NCBI RefSeq assembly: GCF_904846235.1
Contig: NZ_CAJGZN010000002.1
Coordinates: forward strand, 186,001-250,000
DNA length: 64,000 nt
From: Psychrobacter immobilis
GTDB lineage: Bacteria; Pseudomonadota; Gammaproteobacteria; Pseudomonadales; Moraxellaceae
Reading direction: 5' to 3'
Below the pieces are notes generated by a model. It did no database searches. It had not been told where the DNA came from and saw only the letters and a list, made by a program, of their open reading frames with translations. The stretch's first letter is position 1; the number at the start of each line of letters is the position of its first letter. Made by a program: the position numbers and the translations under genes. Below, piece after piece: positions 34,164 to 43,038 of the stretch.

Positions 34164-34203
34164 AAAAAAAAGCTGGCAATGCAAGGCATTACCAGCTTTT
34201 TTT
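34164..34203 (-). terminator. terminator after rplL
   Basis: GCTGG/CCAGC and AATGC/GCATT stems stacked around a 3-base loop, with an A tract on one side and a T tract on the other, 16 bases after the rplL stop. Enterobacteria have a partial attenuator at this place. Confidence 0.9.
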
Positions 34204-34218
34204 CGTACAGTGTTAAAC

Positions 34219-34590
34219 TTATTTTAGTTCAACAGTTGCACCAGCTTCTTCAAGTTTCTTTTTCAACTCTTCAGCTTCAGCTTTAGATGCGCCTTCTTTG
34301 ATTGGAGCTGGAGCGCTTTCAACCAAATCTTTCGCTTCTTTTAGGCCAAGACCAGTAGCTTCACGTACGGCTTTAATTACGCCAACTTTCTTCTCGCCAA
34401 AGCTAGCAAGAACTACGTCAAACTCGTCTTTTTCTTCAGCAGCAGCAGCAGCAGGACCAGCAGCAGCAGGTGCAGCAGCAACAGCAGCTGTTACGCCGAA
34501 TTTTTCTTCCATGTCGCTGATTAACTCAACGATATCCATTACTGACATTTCAGCGATTGCATTTAACACGTCATCTTTAGATAGTGCCAT
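34219..34590 (-). CDS. rplL: 50S ribosomal protein L7/L12
   Basis: A 123-residue stalk protein. N-terminal dimerisation helices (about 1-32), an Ala-rich hinge (about 34-52, [19 protein letters not shown]), and the C-terminal factor-binding domain (about 55-123) with [20 protein letters not shown] and the final [10 protein letters not shown]. It recruits elongation factors such as EF-Tu and EF-G, both encoded in this window. It follows rplJ after 120 bases. Confidence 0.98.
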   Translation of the reverse strand: MALSKDDVLNAIAEMSVMDIVELISDMEEKFGVTAAVAAAPAAAGPAAAAAEEKDEFDVVLASFGEKKVGVIKAVREATGLGLKEAKDLVESAPAPIKEGASKAEAEELKKKLEEAGATVELK

Positions 34591-34710
34591 GAGAACTCTC
34601 CGTTATCTGATAAAAATTAATTGATTCTAATATCGCCTTGATTGCTTGCCTAATGTGACAATAAAGTGCAACCAAAATTAGCGATGTTAAAGTTACGTTA
34701 AAACAAGCAA

Positions 34711-35238
34711 TTAAGCAGCTTCTTTTGCGTCTTTGATTGCCGCTACAGTGCGAACGAACTTGCCAGGAACAGCGTTCATAGTCTGGACAAGCTTGGTCAC
34801 TGGTGCATTCATAGTAGCCATCAAGATAGAGATTGCTTCGTCGCGAGTTGGTAGCTTCGATACGCGCTCTAGCTCTTCTGGACCATAAACTTCACCACCG
34901 ACTGATACTAATTTGGTCTCTAAAGCTTTGTTATCTTTGCTGAAGTCGAAAACGACTCGAGCAGCAGATCCCAAATCTTCCATAGAGAAAGCCAAAAGTA
35001 GTGGACCAGTCATACGGTCTGACATGCTCTCAAACTTAGTGCCTTCAAAAGCGCGTTTTGCTAGTGTATTTTTTACCACTTTTAAAACAACACCTTTATC
35101 ACGAGCTTGTTCGCGCAGCTTAGTAAGCTGTGCAACACCAATACCGTGATATTCGGCAGCTACTGCTGAGTAAGCATTAGCAGCAACTTCAGACACTTCA
35201 GCCACAACTTGTTGTTTTTGTTCTAGCGTTAATGCCAT
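34711..35238 (-). CDS. rplJ: 50S ribosomal protein L10
   Basis: A 175-residue protein that forms the base of the L7/L12 stalk and, in enterobacteria, represses its own operon by binding its leader. Typical segments are MALTLEQKQQVVAEV, VVKNTLAKRAFEGT, MTGPLLLAFS and the C-terminal helix for L12 binding (VRTVAAIKDAKEAA). It is preceded by a 457-base leader that contains an L10-leader-like structure. Confidence 0.98.
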   Translation of the reverse strand: MALTLEQKQQVVAEVSEVAANAYSAVAAEYHGIGVAQLTKLREQARDKGVVLKVVKNTLAKRAFEGTKFESMSDRMTGPLLLAFSMEDLGSAARVVFDFSKDNKALETKLVSVGGEVYGPEELERVSKLPTRDEAISILMATMNAPVTKLVQTMNAVPGKFVRTVAAIKDAKEAA

Positions 35239-35695
35239 AAGTTGACTCCTTTAATCTTATCAATCGACTTATAATAAAAGTGCCAAAAACAAGGTTTTTA
35301 TGCGCTCAAACTGTAAGCTAAGACTGACTTGATACGACACATTACCAGTGGATTCAATTAATAAAAAAAGCATCTACTGGTAACGACTGATTACGGCACC
35401 GTTATCAGAATGACGTTGAGTAATAGTTTGAAGATTATAAATAACCTTATCGCCCTATTCGCTCGTGTCTTAAACTGTGTGGGCCACCGTCTGCGTAGGA
35501 CAACTAAGATTTTCATCTGTCGTCGATTAACAAAAGTGACTTATTATCATAAGCAACTATCCGAAGATCGCTAACTATGACTCTAAACTACTCTCTACCT
35601 ACGGTCTTAGACAGCGTAGCAAATACTACGCTGACCTAATTCTTTAAAAACTGTTTGTGTTTATCATTCAAAATATTTGAAGATAAAAACTTTAA
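35239..35695 (-). other. rplA-rplJ spacer
   Basis: This 457-base spacer holds, in order of transcription, a perfect 8-bp hairpin CAGCGTAG/CTACGCTG (35612-35633) 63 bases after rplA, the L10 leader core (35485-35607), and a long imperfect stem with 12-base arms (35342-35353 with 35372-35383, one mismatch) whose loop contains seven T residues. The first hairpin has no T tract and may be a processing or stability site. A promoter within this spacer is possible but none is convincing. No gene seen. Confidence 0.6.
35485..35607 (-). ncRNA. ribosomal protein L10 leader (autoregulatory)
   Basis: On the minus strand AGACCGTAGG is followed about 95 bases later by CCTACGCAGACGGTG. TAGG/CCTA and ACCG/CGGT can pair around a one-sided CGCAGA loop, as in the kink-turn of the E. 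coli rplJ leader, whose matching strands I recall as ACCGTAGG and CCTGCGTAGACGGTG. This is the site where the L10-L12 complex binds to stop translation of rplJL. Assignment rests on this remembered match and on position. Confidence 0.7.
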
Positions 35696-36397
35696 TTATT
35701 TAGCAGTACGATAAGGAACAGCGTCGATCGTTAGACCTGGACCCATCGTGCTAGACAAGGTGATTTTCTTAATGAAAGTACCTTTAGAAGTAGCAGGCTT
35801 AGCACGCTTTAGATCAGAAAGAATCGCTTGCGCGTTTTGCTCGATTTGATCAGCAGTGAAACCAACTTGGCCGATAGTTGCATGGATGATACCAGCTTTA
35901 TCAACACGGTACTGAGCCTGACCAGCTTTCGCATTAGTCACAGCTTCAGCAACGTTTGGCGTTACCGTACCAACTTTAGGGTTAGGCATTAGACCACGTG
36001 GGCCTAGGATAGTACCTAACTGACCAACAACACGCATTGCATCTGGAGCTGCAATAACAACATCAAAGTCCATGTTACCGGCTTTGATTTGCTCTGCTAG
36101 GTCTTCAAAACCAACGATGTCTGCACCAGCTTCTTTAGCGGCTTCAGCAGCAGCGCCTTGAGCGAATACAGCAACGCGTTTGGTTTTACCAGTACCAGCA
36201 GGTAGGTTGGTTGCACCACGAACTACTTGATCAGATTTACGTGGGTCAACGCCCAAGTTTACTGCGATATCGATAGACTCTTTGAATTTTAGCGCTGGCA
36301 AATCGTTTAAGATTTGAACCGCTTCTTCAATAGTGTACTGTTTTTCGTTATCAATACGGCTTTGAATTTCTTTTTGACGTTTGGTTAGCTTAGACAT
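35696..36397 (-). CDS. rplA: 50S ribosomal protein L1
   Basis: A 233-residue ribosomal protein at the exit-tRNA stalk and translational repressor of rplKA in enterobacteria. Typical segments are [50 protein letters not shown] and [17 protein letters not shown]. The start overlaps the rplK stop by one base (TAATG), so the two are translationally coupled. Confidence 0.98.
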   Translation of the reverse strand: MSKLTKRQKEIQSRIDNEKQYTIEEAVQILNDLPALKFKESIDIAVNLGVDPRKSDQVVRGATNLPAGTGKTKRVAVFAQGAAAEAAKEAGADIVGFEDLAEQIKAGNMDFDVVIAAPDAMRVVGQLGTILGPRGLMPNPKVGTVTPNVAEAVTNAKAGQAQYRVDKAGIIHATIGQVGFTADQIEQNAQAILSDLKRAKPATSKGTFIKKITLSSTMGPGLTIDAVPYRTAK

Positions 36398-36828
36398 TAT
36401 ACACCCTCCACGGTAATACCCATTGAACGTGCAGTACCAGCGATAGTACGGACAGCAGCGTCAAGATCAGCTGCAGTTAAATCTGCATTCTTAGTCTTAA
36501 CGATGTCTTCTAGTTGTGCACGGTCAACTTTACCAACTTTAGCAGTGTTCGGTGTACCTGAACCTTTAGCAATACCAGCAGCCTTACGTAGTAAGTATGC
36601 AGCTGGTGGTGACTTCATGATGAAGGTAAAAGATTTGTCGCTGTATACTGTGATCTCAGTTGGGATCGGTAGACCTGGCTCTTGGCCTGAGGTCGCAGCG
36701 TTAAATTCTTTACAGAACGCCATGATGTTCACGCCTTTTTGACCCAAAGCTGGACCAATAGGTGGTGAAGGATTTGCTTTGCCTGCAGGCACTTGCAGTT
36801 TGATGTAACCATCAATCTTCTTAGCCAT
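36397..36828 (-). CDS. rplK: 50S ribosomal protein L11
   Basis: A 143-residue protein of the GTPase-associated centre. The N-terminal proline motif [20 protein letters not shown], the thiostrepton-region segment, is intact, and the C-terminal RNA-binding domain ends [13 protein letters not shown]. One residue longer than E. coli. First of rplKAJL, 90 bases after nusG. Confidence 0.98.
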   Translation of the reverse strand: MAKKIDGYIKLQVPAGKANPSPPIGPALGQKGVNIMAFCKEFNAATSGQEPGLPIPTEITVYSDKSFTFIMKSPPAAYLLRKAAGIAKGSGTPNTAKVGKVDRAQLEDIVKTKNADLTAADLDAAVRTIAGTARSMGITVEGV

Positions 36829-36918
36829 GATACTCTCCTAAATGGGTGATAGCGCCAAATCAATGTGGTATATACCTAATTGACTAACAGCTCCCCGGTT
36901 GATGAATTTTTTGCTAAT

Positions 36919-37449
36919 TTAGTCCAGTTTTTCCACTTTACTAAATTCAAGCTCAACCTGCGTAGGTCGATTAAATACGTTTACCGTTAGATGTAGTTTA
37001 GACTTCTCGTAATCCACTTTTTCTACCAACCCTTTAAAGTCAGTAAATGGACCATCGATAACCAACAACTCTTCGCCCGGCTCAAATAGAGTCTTAGGAC
37101 GTGGGTCAGTTTCAGTCTGGTTCAAACGGTTTAAAATGCGATCAGCTTCTACTTGCGTAATCGGTGCAGGCATCTCAGGCGTACCACCGATGAAGCCCAT
37201 AATACGAGGGCAATCTTTTACGATGTGCCAAGTATTATCGTTCATCTCCATCTGGATCAATACATATCCAGGAAAGAACTTGCGCTCACTCTTACGTTTT
37301 TTGCCGTCTTTCATTTCGACGACTTCTTCAGTAGGAACCAACACATCACCGAATGACTCAGCAAAGTCACTACGATTAATACGATCAGTTAATGAACGTT
37401 GTACTTGTTTTTCATATCCTGAAAACGCTTGGACAATATACCAACGCAT
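36919..37449 (-). CDS. nusG: transcription elongation/termination factor NusG
   Basis: A 176-residue protein. The NGN domain (about 1-115) opens with [19 protein letters not shown] and contains [16 protein letters not shown] and VGGTPEMP-like [14 protein letters not shown]. The C-terminal KOW domain (about 122-176) has [20 protein letters not shown] and binds Rho or S10. It lies 71 bases after secE, the usual order. Confidence 0.98.
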   Translation of the reverse strand: MRWYIVQAFSGYEKQVQRSLTDRINRSDFAESFGDVLVPTEEVVEMKDGKKRKSERKFFPGYVLIQMEMNDNTWHIVKDCPRIMGFIGGTPEMPAPITQVEADRILNRLNQTETDPRPKTLFEPGEELLVIDGPFTDFKGLVEKVDYEKSKLHLTVNVFNRPTQVELEFSKVEKLD

Positions 37450-37520
37450 ATCACGCTCCTGATCATTATAAATAAGTCGTTAAAAGTAAATGTCTCGCTA
37501 ATAGTCACTAATACGTGCTA

Positions 37521-38006
37521 TTAACCGATAAAGATACCAACGAACCAATTAAAAAAGTTATCCAATAACCAAATAAAGAAACCGGCAATCGCAATCACGA
37601 CAATTACTTGCCATGTGTATTGAAAGGTTTCATCTTTACCTGGCCATGTCACTCGGCGAAGCTCAACGGCAGCGTCTTTTAATAATATTTTAAAAGCACG
37701 GCCTTGATGCGTTAGCGCCAAACAGACTAATGCAAATACAACAAGTGCGACAATAATACCAATACGTACCCAGACATCGTTGGCAGGTTGCCAATAGCCT
37801 GGTAAGTATTGATTTACTAGAGTCGCACCGATTAATACAGCTGCGGCAAGTAGCCACAAAATCAAATCTTTTATTGAGCCAGTCTTAGCTACTTCAACAG
37901 CAGTAGTACCGCTAGCTGAAACATGCTTATTTTTAGACAGCATTCCACCAGCAACCGCCTTGGCATCAGATAACTTAGTCTCGAGGTTATCTTGATCATT
38001 GCTCAT
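37521..38006 (-). CDS. secE: Sec translocon subunit SecE
   Basis: A 161-residue inner membrane protein of SecYEG. Residues 1-47 are a hydrophilic extension. Three membrane segments follow (about 48-70, 78-100 and 130-158), as in E. coli SecE, which is 127 residues long. The conserved amphipathic helix before the last segment contains DAAVELRRVTWPGKDE. The extra length is mostly at the N terminus. Lies between tRNA-Trp and nusG. Confidence 0.96.
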   Translation of the reverse strand: MSNDQDNLETKLSDAKAVAGGMLSKNKHVSASGTTAVEVAKTGSIKDLILWLLAAAVLIGATLVNQYLPGYWQPANDVWVRIGIIVALVVFALVCLALTHQGRAFKILLKDAAVELRRVTWPGKDETFQYTWQVIVVIAIAGFFIWLLDNFFNWFVGIFIG

Positions 38007-38057
38007 AAAGAACTCGCTTCGGAGATGGTGGGGTACAACAAAGATGTGATAAGAAGA

Positions 38058-38133
38058 TGGCAGGCGATGTAGGACTCGAACCTACAACCCTCGGTTTTGG
38101 AGACCGATGCTCTACCAATTGAGCCAATCGCCT
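38058..38133 (-). tRNA. trpT: tRNA-Trp (anticodon CCA)
   Basis: A 76-base cloverleaf on the minus strand, including a genome-encoded CCA end. The acceptor arms AGGCGAT/ATCGCCT pair, followed by discriminator G. The anticodon loop CTCCAAA in stem CGGT/ACCG reads CCA, and the T arm contains GGTTCGAGTCC. It lies 51 bases ahead of secE, so it is probably processed from a tRNA-secE-nusG transcript. Confidence 0.97.
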
Positions 38134-38151
38134 ATGGGTGTAAAGGACAGC

Positions 38152-38179
38152 ATTATACAATATTTAGCATAGAATGCAA
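38152..38179 (-). promoter_or_regulatory. promoter of tRNA-Trp-secE-nusG
   Basis: On the minus strand TATAAT (38157 to 38152) lies 16 bases after TTGCAT (38179 to 38174), with GGGCTTGC ahead of it, as in strong stable-RNA promoters. The predicted start is roughly 12 bases before the mature tRNA. The A+T-rich palindrome GGTAAAATT-ATT-AATTTTACC (38189-38209) sits just upstream, where an UP element or an operator would lie. Confidence 0.72.
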
Positions 38180-38391
38180 GCCCTTGACGGTAAAATTATT
38201 AATTTTACCTGATTTTGCACCACTGCAGTCTAAAATAACTGCTAGCGTTAAGTGCAGCGATAATATAACAAGCTATGCCGTAGATTACAATATGCTATCT
38301 AACAAATAATTATCTCTATCTCACATATCGTGAGTTATTGTTTCGCTAAAGCTATTATTCTAATTATAATAATGATTCACATTCTCCCACA

Positions 38392-38426
38392 AAAAAAGAC
38401 CACCCTAGATAGGATGGCCTTTTTTA
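38392..38426 (-). terminator. terminator of the rpsL-rpsG-fusA-tuf operon
   Basis: On the minus strand GGCCATCC pairs with GGGTGGTC (two G-U pairs) around a short loop, with flanking A and T tracts, 37 bases after the tuf stop. Confidence 0.88.
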
Positions 38427-38462
38427 TGAATAATTCATAAGCTCATTGCTGAGACTTAAGGA

Positions 38463-39653
38463 TTAGTTCAATACGTTAGCAACAACACCAGCGCCTACAG
38501 TACGGCCGCCTTCACGAATAGCGAAGCGAAGACCTTTGTCCATAGCGATTGGGTGGATAAGCTCTACGCCCATCTCAACGTTATCACCAGGCATTACCAT
38601 TTCAGTACCGTCTTGTAATTGGATTGCGCCAGTTACGTCAGTAGTACGGAAGTAGAACTGTGGACGATAGCCGTTTAGGAATGGTGTGTGACGACCACCC
38701 TCTTCTTTGCTCAACACATATACTTCAGCGTCAAACTTGGTGTGAGGAGTGATTGAACCTGGCTTAGCTAGTACTTGGCCACGTTGTACGTCTTCACGCT
38801 TAGTACCACGTAGTAGTACGCCACAGTTTTCGCCTGCACGACCTTCGTCAAGCAGTTTACGGAACATCTCTACACCAGTACAGGTGGTTTTTTGAGTGTC
38901 ACGGATACCAACGATTTCGATCTCGTCGCCAACTTTAACGATACCAGATTCAACACGGCCTGTTACTACGGTACCACGACCTGAGATTGAGAATACGTCT
39001 TCGATTGGCATTAGGAATGCTTTGTCGATGTCACGCTCTGGCTCTGGGATGTAGGTGTCTAGTACGTTTAGTAGTTCTACAACAGCTGGTTGGCCGTATT
39101 TTTCTTGTGAGCCTTTTAGGGCTTCAGTAGCAGAACCTTTAACGATAGGAGTGTCATCGCCTGGGAAGTCATAGTCGTTCAATAATTCACGAACTTCCAT
39201 TTCTACTAGTTCTAACAATTCTTCGTCATCAACCATGTCACATTTGTTCATGAATACGATGATGTACGGTACGCCAACCTGACGTGAAAGCAAGATGTGC
39301 TCACGAGTCTGTGGCATAGGGCCGTCAGTTGCAGATACGACTAGGATTGCGCCGTCCATCTGAGCAGCACCAGTGATCATGTTTTTAACATAATCGGCGT
39401 GACCTGGGCAATCTACGTGAGCATAGTGACGGCTGTCTGTGTCATATTCTACGTGTGAGGTGTTGATTGTGATACCACGTGCTTTTTCTTCTGGTGCTGA
39501 GTCAATAGACGCGTAGTCTTTGGCTTCGCCACCAGAGGTGATTGCAGCTACGGTTGCGATTGCAGCGGTAAGGGTTGTTTTACCATGGTCAACGTGTCCG
39601 ATTGTACCGACGTTGACGTGTGGCTTGTTACGTTCAAACTTGGCCTTTGCCAT
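38463..39653 (-). CDS. tuf: elongation factor Tu
   Basis: A 396-residue GTPase that delivers aminoacyl-tRNA to the ribosome. The nucleotide-binding motifs are [11 protein letters not shown] (G1), [11 protein letters not shown] (G2), [11 protein letters not shown] (G3), NKCDM (G4) and GSATEAL (G5). Domains 2 and 3 are complete, ending [14 protein letters not shown]. Only this tuf copy is in the window; many gammaproteobacteria have two. It follows fusA after 223 bases that contain two strong hairpins and a likely internal promoter. Confidence 0.99.
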   Translation of the reverse strand: MAKAKFERNKPHVNVGTIGHVDHGKTTLTAAIATVAAITSGGEAKDYASIDSAPEEKARGITINTSHVEYDTDSRHYAHVDCPGHADYVKNMITGAAQMDGAILVVSATDGPMPQTREHILLSRQVGVPYIIVFMNKCDMVDDEELLELVEMEVRELLNDYDFPGDDTPIVKGSATEALKGSQEKYGQPAVVELLNVLDTYIPEPERDIDKAFLMPIEDVFSISGRGTVVTGRVESGIVKVGDEIEIVGIRDTQKTTCTGVEMFRKLLDEGRAGENCGVLLRGTKREDVQRGQVLAKPGSITPHTKFDAEVYVLSKEEGGRHTPFLNGYRPQFYFRTTDVTGAIQLQDGTEMVMPGDNVEMGVELIHPIAMDKGLRFAIREGGRTVGAGVVANVLN

Positions 39654-39768
39654 GGGTATTTCCTCTTTTTTTGGGGTTCAAGACTTAACTCATATAAATA
39701 TGATTATTAAGACGATTTTGACCACATTAAGATAATTGTTAAAAGGTTGCACATACTAATGTGCAGAT

Positions 39769-39796
39769 ATTATAAGAAAATCGCGGCCAATAACAA
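39769..39796 (-). promoter_or_regulatory. likely internal tuf promoter
   Basis: On the minus strand TATAAT (39774 to 39769) lies 16 bases after TTGTTA (39796 to 39791), about 115 bases before the tuf start. The -35 falls in the second arm of the 39786-39817 inverted repeat. Separate extra transcription of tuf fits the high demand for EF-Tu. Confidence 0.62.
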
Positions 39797-39860
39797 GTCT
39801 TTTAACAAGTTATTGGCGTATTCTTTAGTGACAATACACAGACGTACTCTATATTGTCAC
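39786..39860 (-). repeat. two tandem hairpins in the fusA-tuf spacer
   Basis: GTGACAATA/TATTGTCAC (39828-39836 with 39852-39860) and GCCAATAAC/GTTATTGGC (39786-39794 with 39809-39817) are perfect 9-bp inverted repeats, 17 bases and onward after the fusA stop. Neither is followed by a T tract, so they look like 3'-end stability or processing hairpins for the rpsL-rpsG-fusA message. Termination by Rho is possible. Confidence 0.65.
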
Positions 39861-39876
39861 TTTCAGTAAGTTTTAT

Positions 39877-42003
39877 TTACTCGTCATCATCTTTAGAGTT
39901 GAACTTAGAGATGATTTCAGCAGCAACTGATTTTGGAATCTCAGCGTACTTTTGGAATTCCATTGAGTAAGTTGCACGGCCTTGTGACATAGAGCGCATT
40001 TGAGTGGCATAACCAAACATTTCCGCTAATGGTACTTCAGCACGAATCTGTTTAGTACCGCCAGGTAGATCTTCCATACCCTGTACCAAACCACGACGAC
40101 GGTTAAGATCGCCCATGATGTCGCCCATGTAGTCTTCAGGTGTTTCAACTTCTACTTTCATTACTGGCTCAAGTAGTGCTGGATCAGCTGCTAAGAAACC
40201 TTTTCTGAAGGCCATAGAACCAGCCATCTTAAATGACAATTCATCAGAGTCAACGTCATGATAAGAACCATCATACAAGGTCGCTTTTACGCCAACTACT
40301 GGGTAGCCTGCAAGTACGCCGTTTTTCATGCGCTCTTGGATACCTTTATCAACAGCACCGTGGAATTCTTTTGGTACAGTACCACCAACAACTTCTTCAG
40401 CGAATTCATATTCAGTGTCGCCAGCTGGATCAAGTGGCTCAAGACGTAACCAAACATGACCAAACTTACCACGACCACCTGTTTGACGTACGAATTTGCC
40501 TTCTTGTTCAACAGTGTTACGAATCGTCTCACGATAAGCAACCTGAGGTGCACCGATGTTTGCTTCAACGTTGAATTCACGCTTCATACGGTCAACAAGA
40601 ATCTCTAGATGTAGCTCACCCATACCACTGATGATTGTCTGACCAGATTCTTCGTCAGTGTGTACACGGAACGATGGATCTTCTTTTGCCAAACGGCCAA
40701 GAGCGATTGACATTTTTTCTTGGTCAGCTTTGGTCTTTGGCTCAACAGCTAGAGAGATAACTGGATCTGGGAATTCCATACGCTCAAGAGTGATCACGTT
40801 GTCTTCATCACATAGCGTATCACCAGTAGTCACATCTTTCATGCCGACTAGAGCTGCGATATCACCAGTACGAATCTCTGCAAGCTCTTCTTGAGAGTTT
40901 GCCATCATCTGTACGATACGACCAACACGCTCACGCTTCATTTTAACTGGGTTATAAACACTGCTACCCTGCTTCATTACACCAGAATAAACACGTACGA
41001 AGGTTAAGTTACCAACGAATTTGTCATTCATGATTTTGAACGCTAGTGCTGAGAAAGGTGCTTCATCTGATGCTTCACGGCTGCCTTCGCTTTCGTCTTT
41101 GTCATCAAGAATACCTTTAATAGCAGGTACGTCGATTGGTGCAGGTAGATACTGAATAACGGCATCTAGCATCTTCTGTACACCTTTGTTCTTAAAGGCA
41201 GTACCACAAAGAAGCGGAATGATTTCGTTATCGATAGTTAACTGACGAATAGCACCGTGAATTTGTTCTACAGTCAACTCACCGTTTTCTAGGTATTCGT
41301 TCATCAACTCTTCGTTGGCTTCAGCAGCATTTTCTACAAGGTGCTCGCGGTATTCTGCTGCTTTTTCTTGTAGTTCAGTTGGGATTTCGCGCTCATCATA
41401 TTGCATACCTTGAGACGCTTCGTCCCAATAGATAGCTTTCATGGTCACTAGATCAACAACGCCTTCGAAGTCATCTTCTTTACCAATTGGGATAACCAAT
41501 GGTACAGGGTTACCGCCTAAGCGAGTTTTGATCTGTTCGATAACACGATAGAAATCAGCACCAACACGATCCATTTTGTTTACAAATGCAAGACGTGGTA
41601 CTTTATATTTGTTCGCCTGACGCCATACGGTCTCAGACTGTGGCTGAACGCCGCCTACTGCACAGTAAACCATGCAAGCGCCATCAAGTACACGCATAGA
41701 ACGTTCAACTTCGATCGTGAAGTCAACGTGACCTGGGGTATCGATGATGTTGATACGGTGTTCGTCAAACTGTTTAGCCATACCTGACCAAAAACAAGTT
41801 GTTGCCGCTGAGGTAATAGTAATACCACGCTCTTGTTCTTGCTCCATCCAGTCCATAGTGGCTGCGCCATCATGTACTTCGCCAATTTTGTGGCTAACAC
41901 CGGTATAGAATAAAACACGCTCTGTAGTGGTTGTCTTACCAGCATCGATGTGCGCTGAGATACCAATATTGCGATAGCGTTTTAGGGGAGTTTTACGAGC
42001 CAT
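39877..42003 (-). CDS. fusA: elongation factor G
   Basis: A 708-residue GTPase that drives ribosomal translocation and, with RRF, recycling. G1 is [15 protein letters not shown]2 [11 protein letters not shown]3 [11 protein letters not shown] and G4 [10 protein letters not shown]. The domain IV tip and the domain [25 protein letters not shown] segment are present; the chain ends with an acidic SKDDDE tail. Length is normal. It starts 343 bases after rpsG, an unusually long and structured spacer. Confidence 0.99.
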   Translation of the reverse strand: MARKTPLKRYRNIGISAHIDAGKTTTTERVLFYTGVSHKIGEVHDGAATMDWMEQEQERGITITSAATTCFWSGMAKQFDEHRINIIDTPGHVDFTIEVERSMRVLDGACMVYCAVGGVQPQSETVWRQANKYKVPRLAFVNKMDRVGADFYRVIEQIKTRLGGNPVPLVIPIGKEDDFEGVVDLVTMKAIYWDEASQGMQYDEREIPTELQEKAAEYREHLVENAAEANEELMNEYLENGELTVEQIHGAIRQLTIDNEIIPLLCGTAFKNKGVQKMLDAVIQYLPAPIDVPAIKGILDDKDESEGSREASDEAPFSALAFKIMNDKFVGNLTFVRVYSGVMKQGSSVYNPVKMKRERVGRIVQMMANSQEELAEIRTGDIAALVGMKDVTTGDTLCDEDNVITLERMEFPDPVISLAVEPKTKADQEKMSIALGRLAKEDPSFRVHTDEESGQTIISGMGELHLEILVDRMKREFNVEANIGAPQVAYRETIRNTVEQEGKFVRQTGGRGKFGHVWLRLEPLDPAGDTEYEFAEEVVGGTVPKEFHGAVDKGIQERMKNGVLAGYPVVGVKATLYDGSYHDVDSDELSFKMAGSMAFRKGFLAADPALLEPVMKVEVETPEDYMGDIMGDLNRRRGLVQGMEDLPGGTKQIRAEVPLAEMFGYATQMRSMSQGRATYSMEFQKYAEIPKSVAAEIISKFNSKDDDE

Positions 42004-42346
42004 AGTGTTTTCCTAGGAAAAGTCGTGTATATAATAATGTATTGTGTCTCTACCTCATACTCTATGACAAAGCGTTCAGCTTCGTAATATTACTTACTGA
42101 TTATTGAGCCTAATACGGACAAAAAAAGAGCAAATACTAAGAATAGTGCGGCATCAAATTTGGGATGCTCTCCAGCAAAAACTGTATTTGTTAAGAGAGA
42201 CATCTGGATAGATGTCCGCCACCTCAGTCATCAATAAATAACATTTATATATGACCGAATGATGATGGCGGCAATCAATAGAATAAACAACAATGTAAGA
42301 TTAAATGGCATGAGCCTCTAATCTCAAGCTACTATTAAAAAGTAGC
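42004..42346 (-). other. structured rpsG-fusA spacer
   Basis: In order of transcription on the minus strand: a perfect 8-bp stem AAGCTACT/AGTAGCTT over the rpsG stop (42326-42348); a bulged stem CCGCCA-TCATCA against TGATGA-TGGCGG (42216-42271); a 7-bp hairpin GACATCT/AGATGTC (42199-42216); and mutually exclusive GCATC/GATGC and AGAGCA/TGCTCT stems ending in seven T residues (42121-42171). The last 100 bases before fusA hold no clear structure or promoter. No gene is seen. Confidence 0.6.
42121..42171 (-). promoter_or_regulatory. attenuator-like element before fusA
   Basis: The minus-strand RNA can form a small hairpin GCATC-8-GATGC (42168 to 42151), or pair AGAGCA (42171 to 42166) with TGCTCT (42132 to 42127) directly ahead of a run of T residues. 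The two share the bases GCA, so only one can form at a time, the hallmark of terminator/antiterminator switching. The terminator stem is only 6 bp and its loop is 33 bases, with a small ACTA/TAGT helix inside. Confidence 0.4.
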
Positions 42347-42820
42347 TTAGAAACGGTAATGAGAGAATGCTTTGTTAGCATCTGCCATGCGGTGAACTTC
42401 GTCACGCTTTTTCATAGCAGCGCCTTTGCCATCAGCAGCATCATTCAATTCGCCAGCTAAACGCAAAGCCATTGATTTTTCAGAACGCTTAGCAGCAGCT
42501 TCAGCTAACCAACGCATAGCCAATGCAGTACGACGGGAGGGGCGTACTTCCATTGGTACTTGATAGGTTGCACCACCGACACGGCGAGCTTTTACTTCTA
42601 CCATTGGGCGTACATTTTCTAGCACTTCTTCGAAGAAAGATACTGGATCTTCAACTTTACGCTTCTCACTTACTGTCTCAAGTGCACCGTAAACGATACG
42701 CTCAGCAGTAGATTTTTTACCATCACTCATTACATGGTTGATGAATTTTGCAACAGTTTGGCTACCAAACTTAGGATCCGGTAGGATCTCACGGGCAGCA
42801 ACGACGCGACGTCTTGGCAT
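42347..42820 (-). CDS. rpsG: 30S ribosomal protein S7
   Basis: A 157-residue 30S head protein that nucleates 16S rRNA 3' domain assembly. Typical segments are [52 protein letters not shown] and [11 protein letters not shown]. In enterobacteria S7 also represses its operon by binding the rpsL-rpsG spacer; here that spacer is 218 bases with an ACCCA/TGGGT hairpin (around 42984-43004), not a clear match. Confidence 0.98.
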   Translation of the reverse strand: MPRRRVVAAREILPDPKFGSQTVAKFINHVMSDGKKSTAERIVYGALETVSEKRKVEDPVSFFEEVLENVRPMVEVKARRVGGATYQVPMEVRPSRRTALAMRWLAEAAAKRSEKSMALRLAGELNDAADGKGAAMKKRDEVHRMADANKAFSHYRF

Positions 42821-43038
42821 AATAAATTTCCTTATCTTCAGGAGTGTCTAACATTCACAACATCGACTACTTATCATTAGGATATAGCAGTGAGTTATCA
42901 GTTAGCCTTACTGCATGGTGGTATGTTTTAATAGCAAATCACAGATATATATTTATATAAAAGCGATATTACTACTGACACCAAACCCATGCACAGTTAT
43001 TGGGTAGTGCAAAAAGCTTATCTAATAACGTTTAGTTA

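Larger units (their letters stand above)
33455..34218 (-). other. rplL-rpoB spacer with structured leader
   Basis: A 764-base non-coding spacer. From the rplL end it has a terminator (34164-34203), a second terminator-like hairpin (34003-34034), then about 300 bases in which a TATAAT occurs at 33701-33706 without a good -35, and a compact three-helix RNA element (33638-33690). The last 180 bases before rpoB have no obvious structure. No gene is seen. The layout suggests that rpoBC has its own promoter here. Confidence 0.65.
38134..38462. other. tuf-tRNA-Trp spacer
   Basis: This 329-base spacer holds the tuf terminator (38392-38426), then an A+T-rich stretch with no visible gene, a perfect palindrome (38189-38209), and the tRNA-Trp promoter (38152-38179). 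Confidence 0.65.

Noticed and set aside
42984-43004. S7-binding repressor site between rpsL and rpsG
   Set aside because: Only a 5-bp ACCCA/TGGGT hairpin is visible, and no match to the known S7 site could be made by eye.
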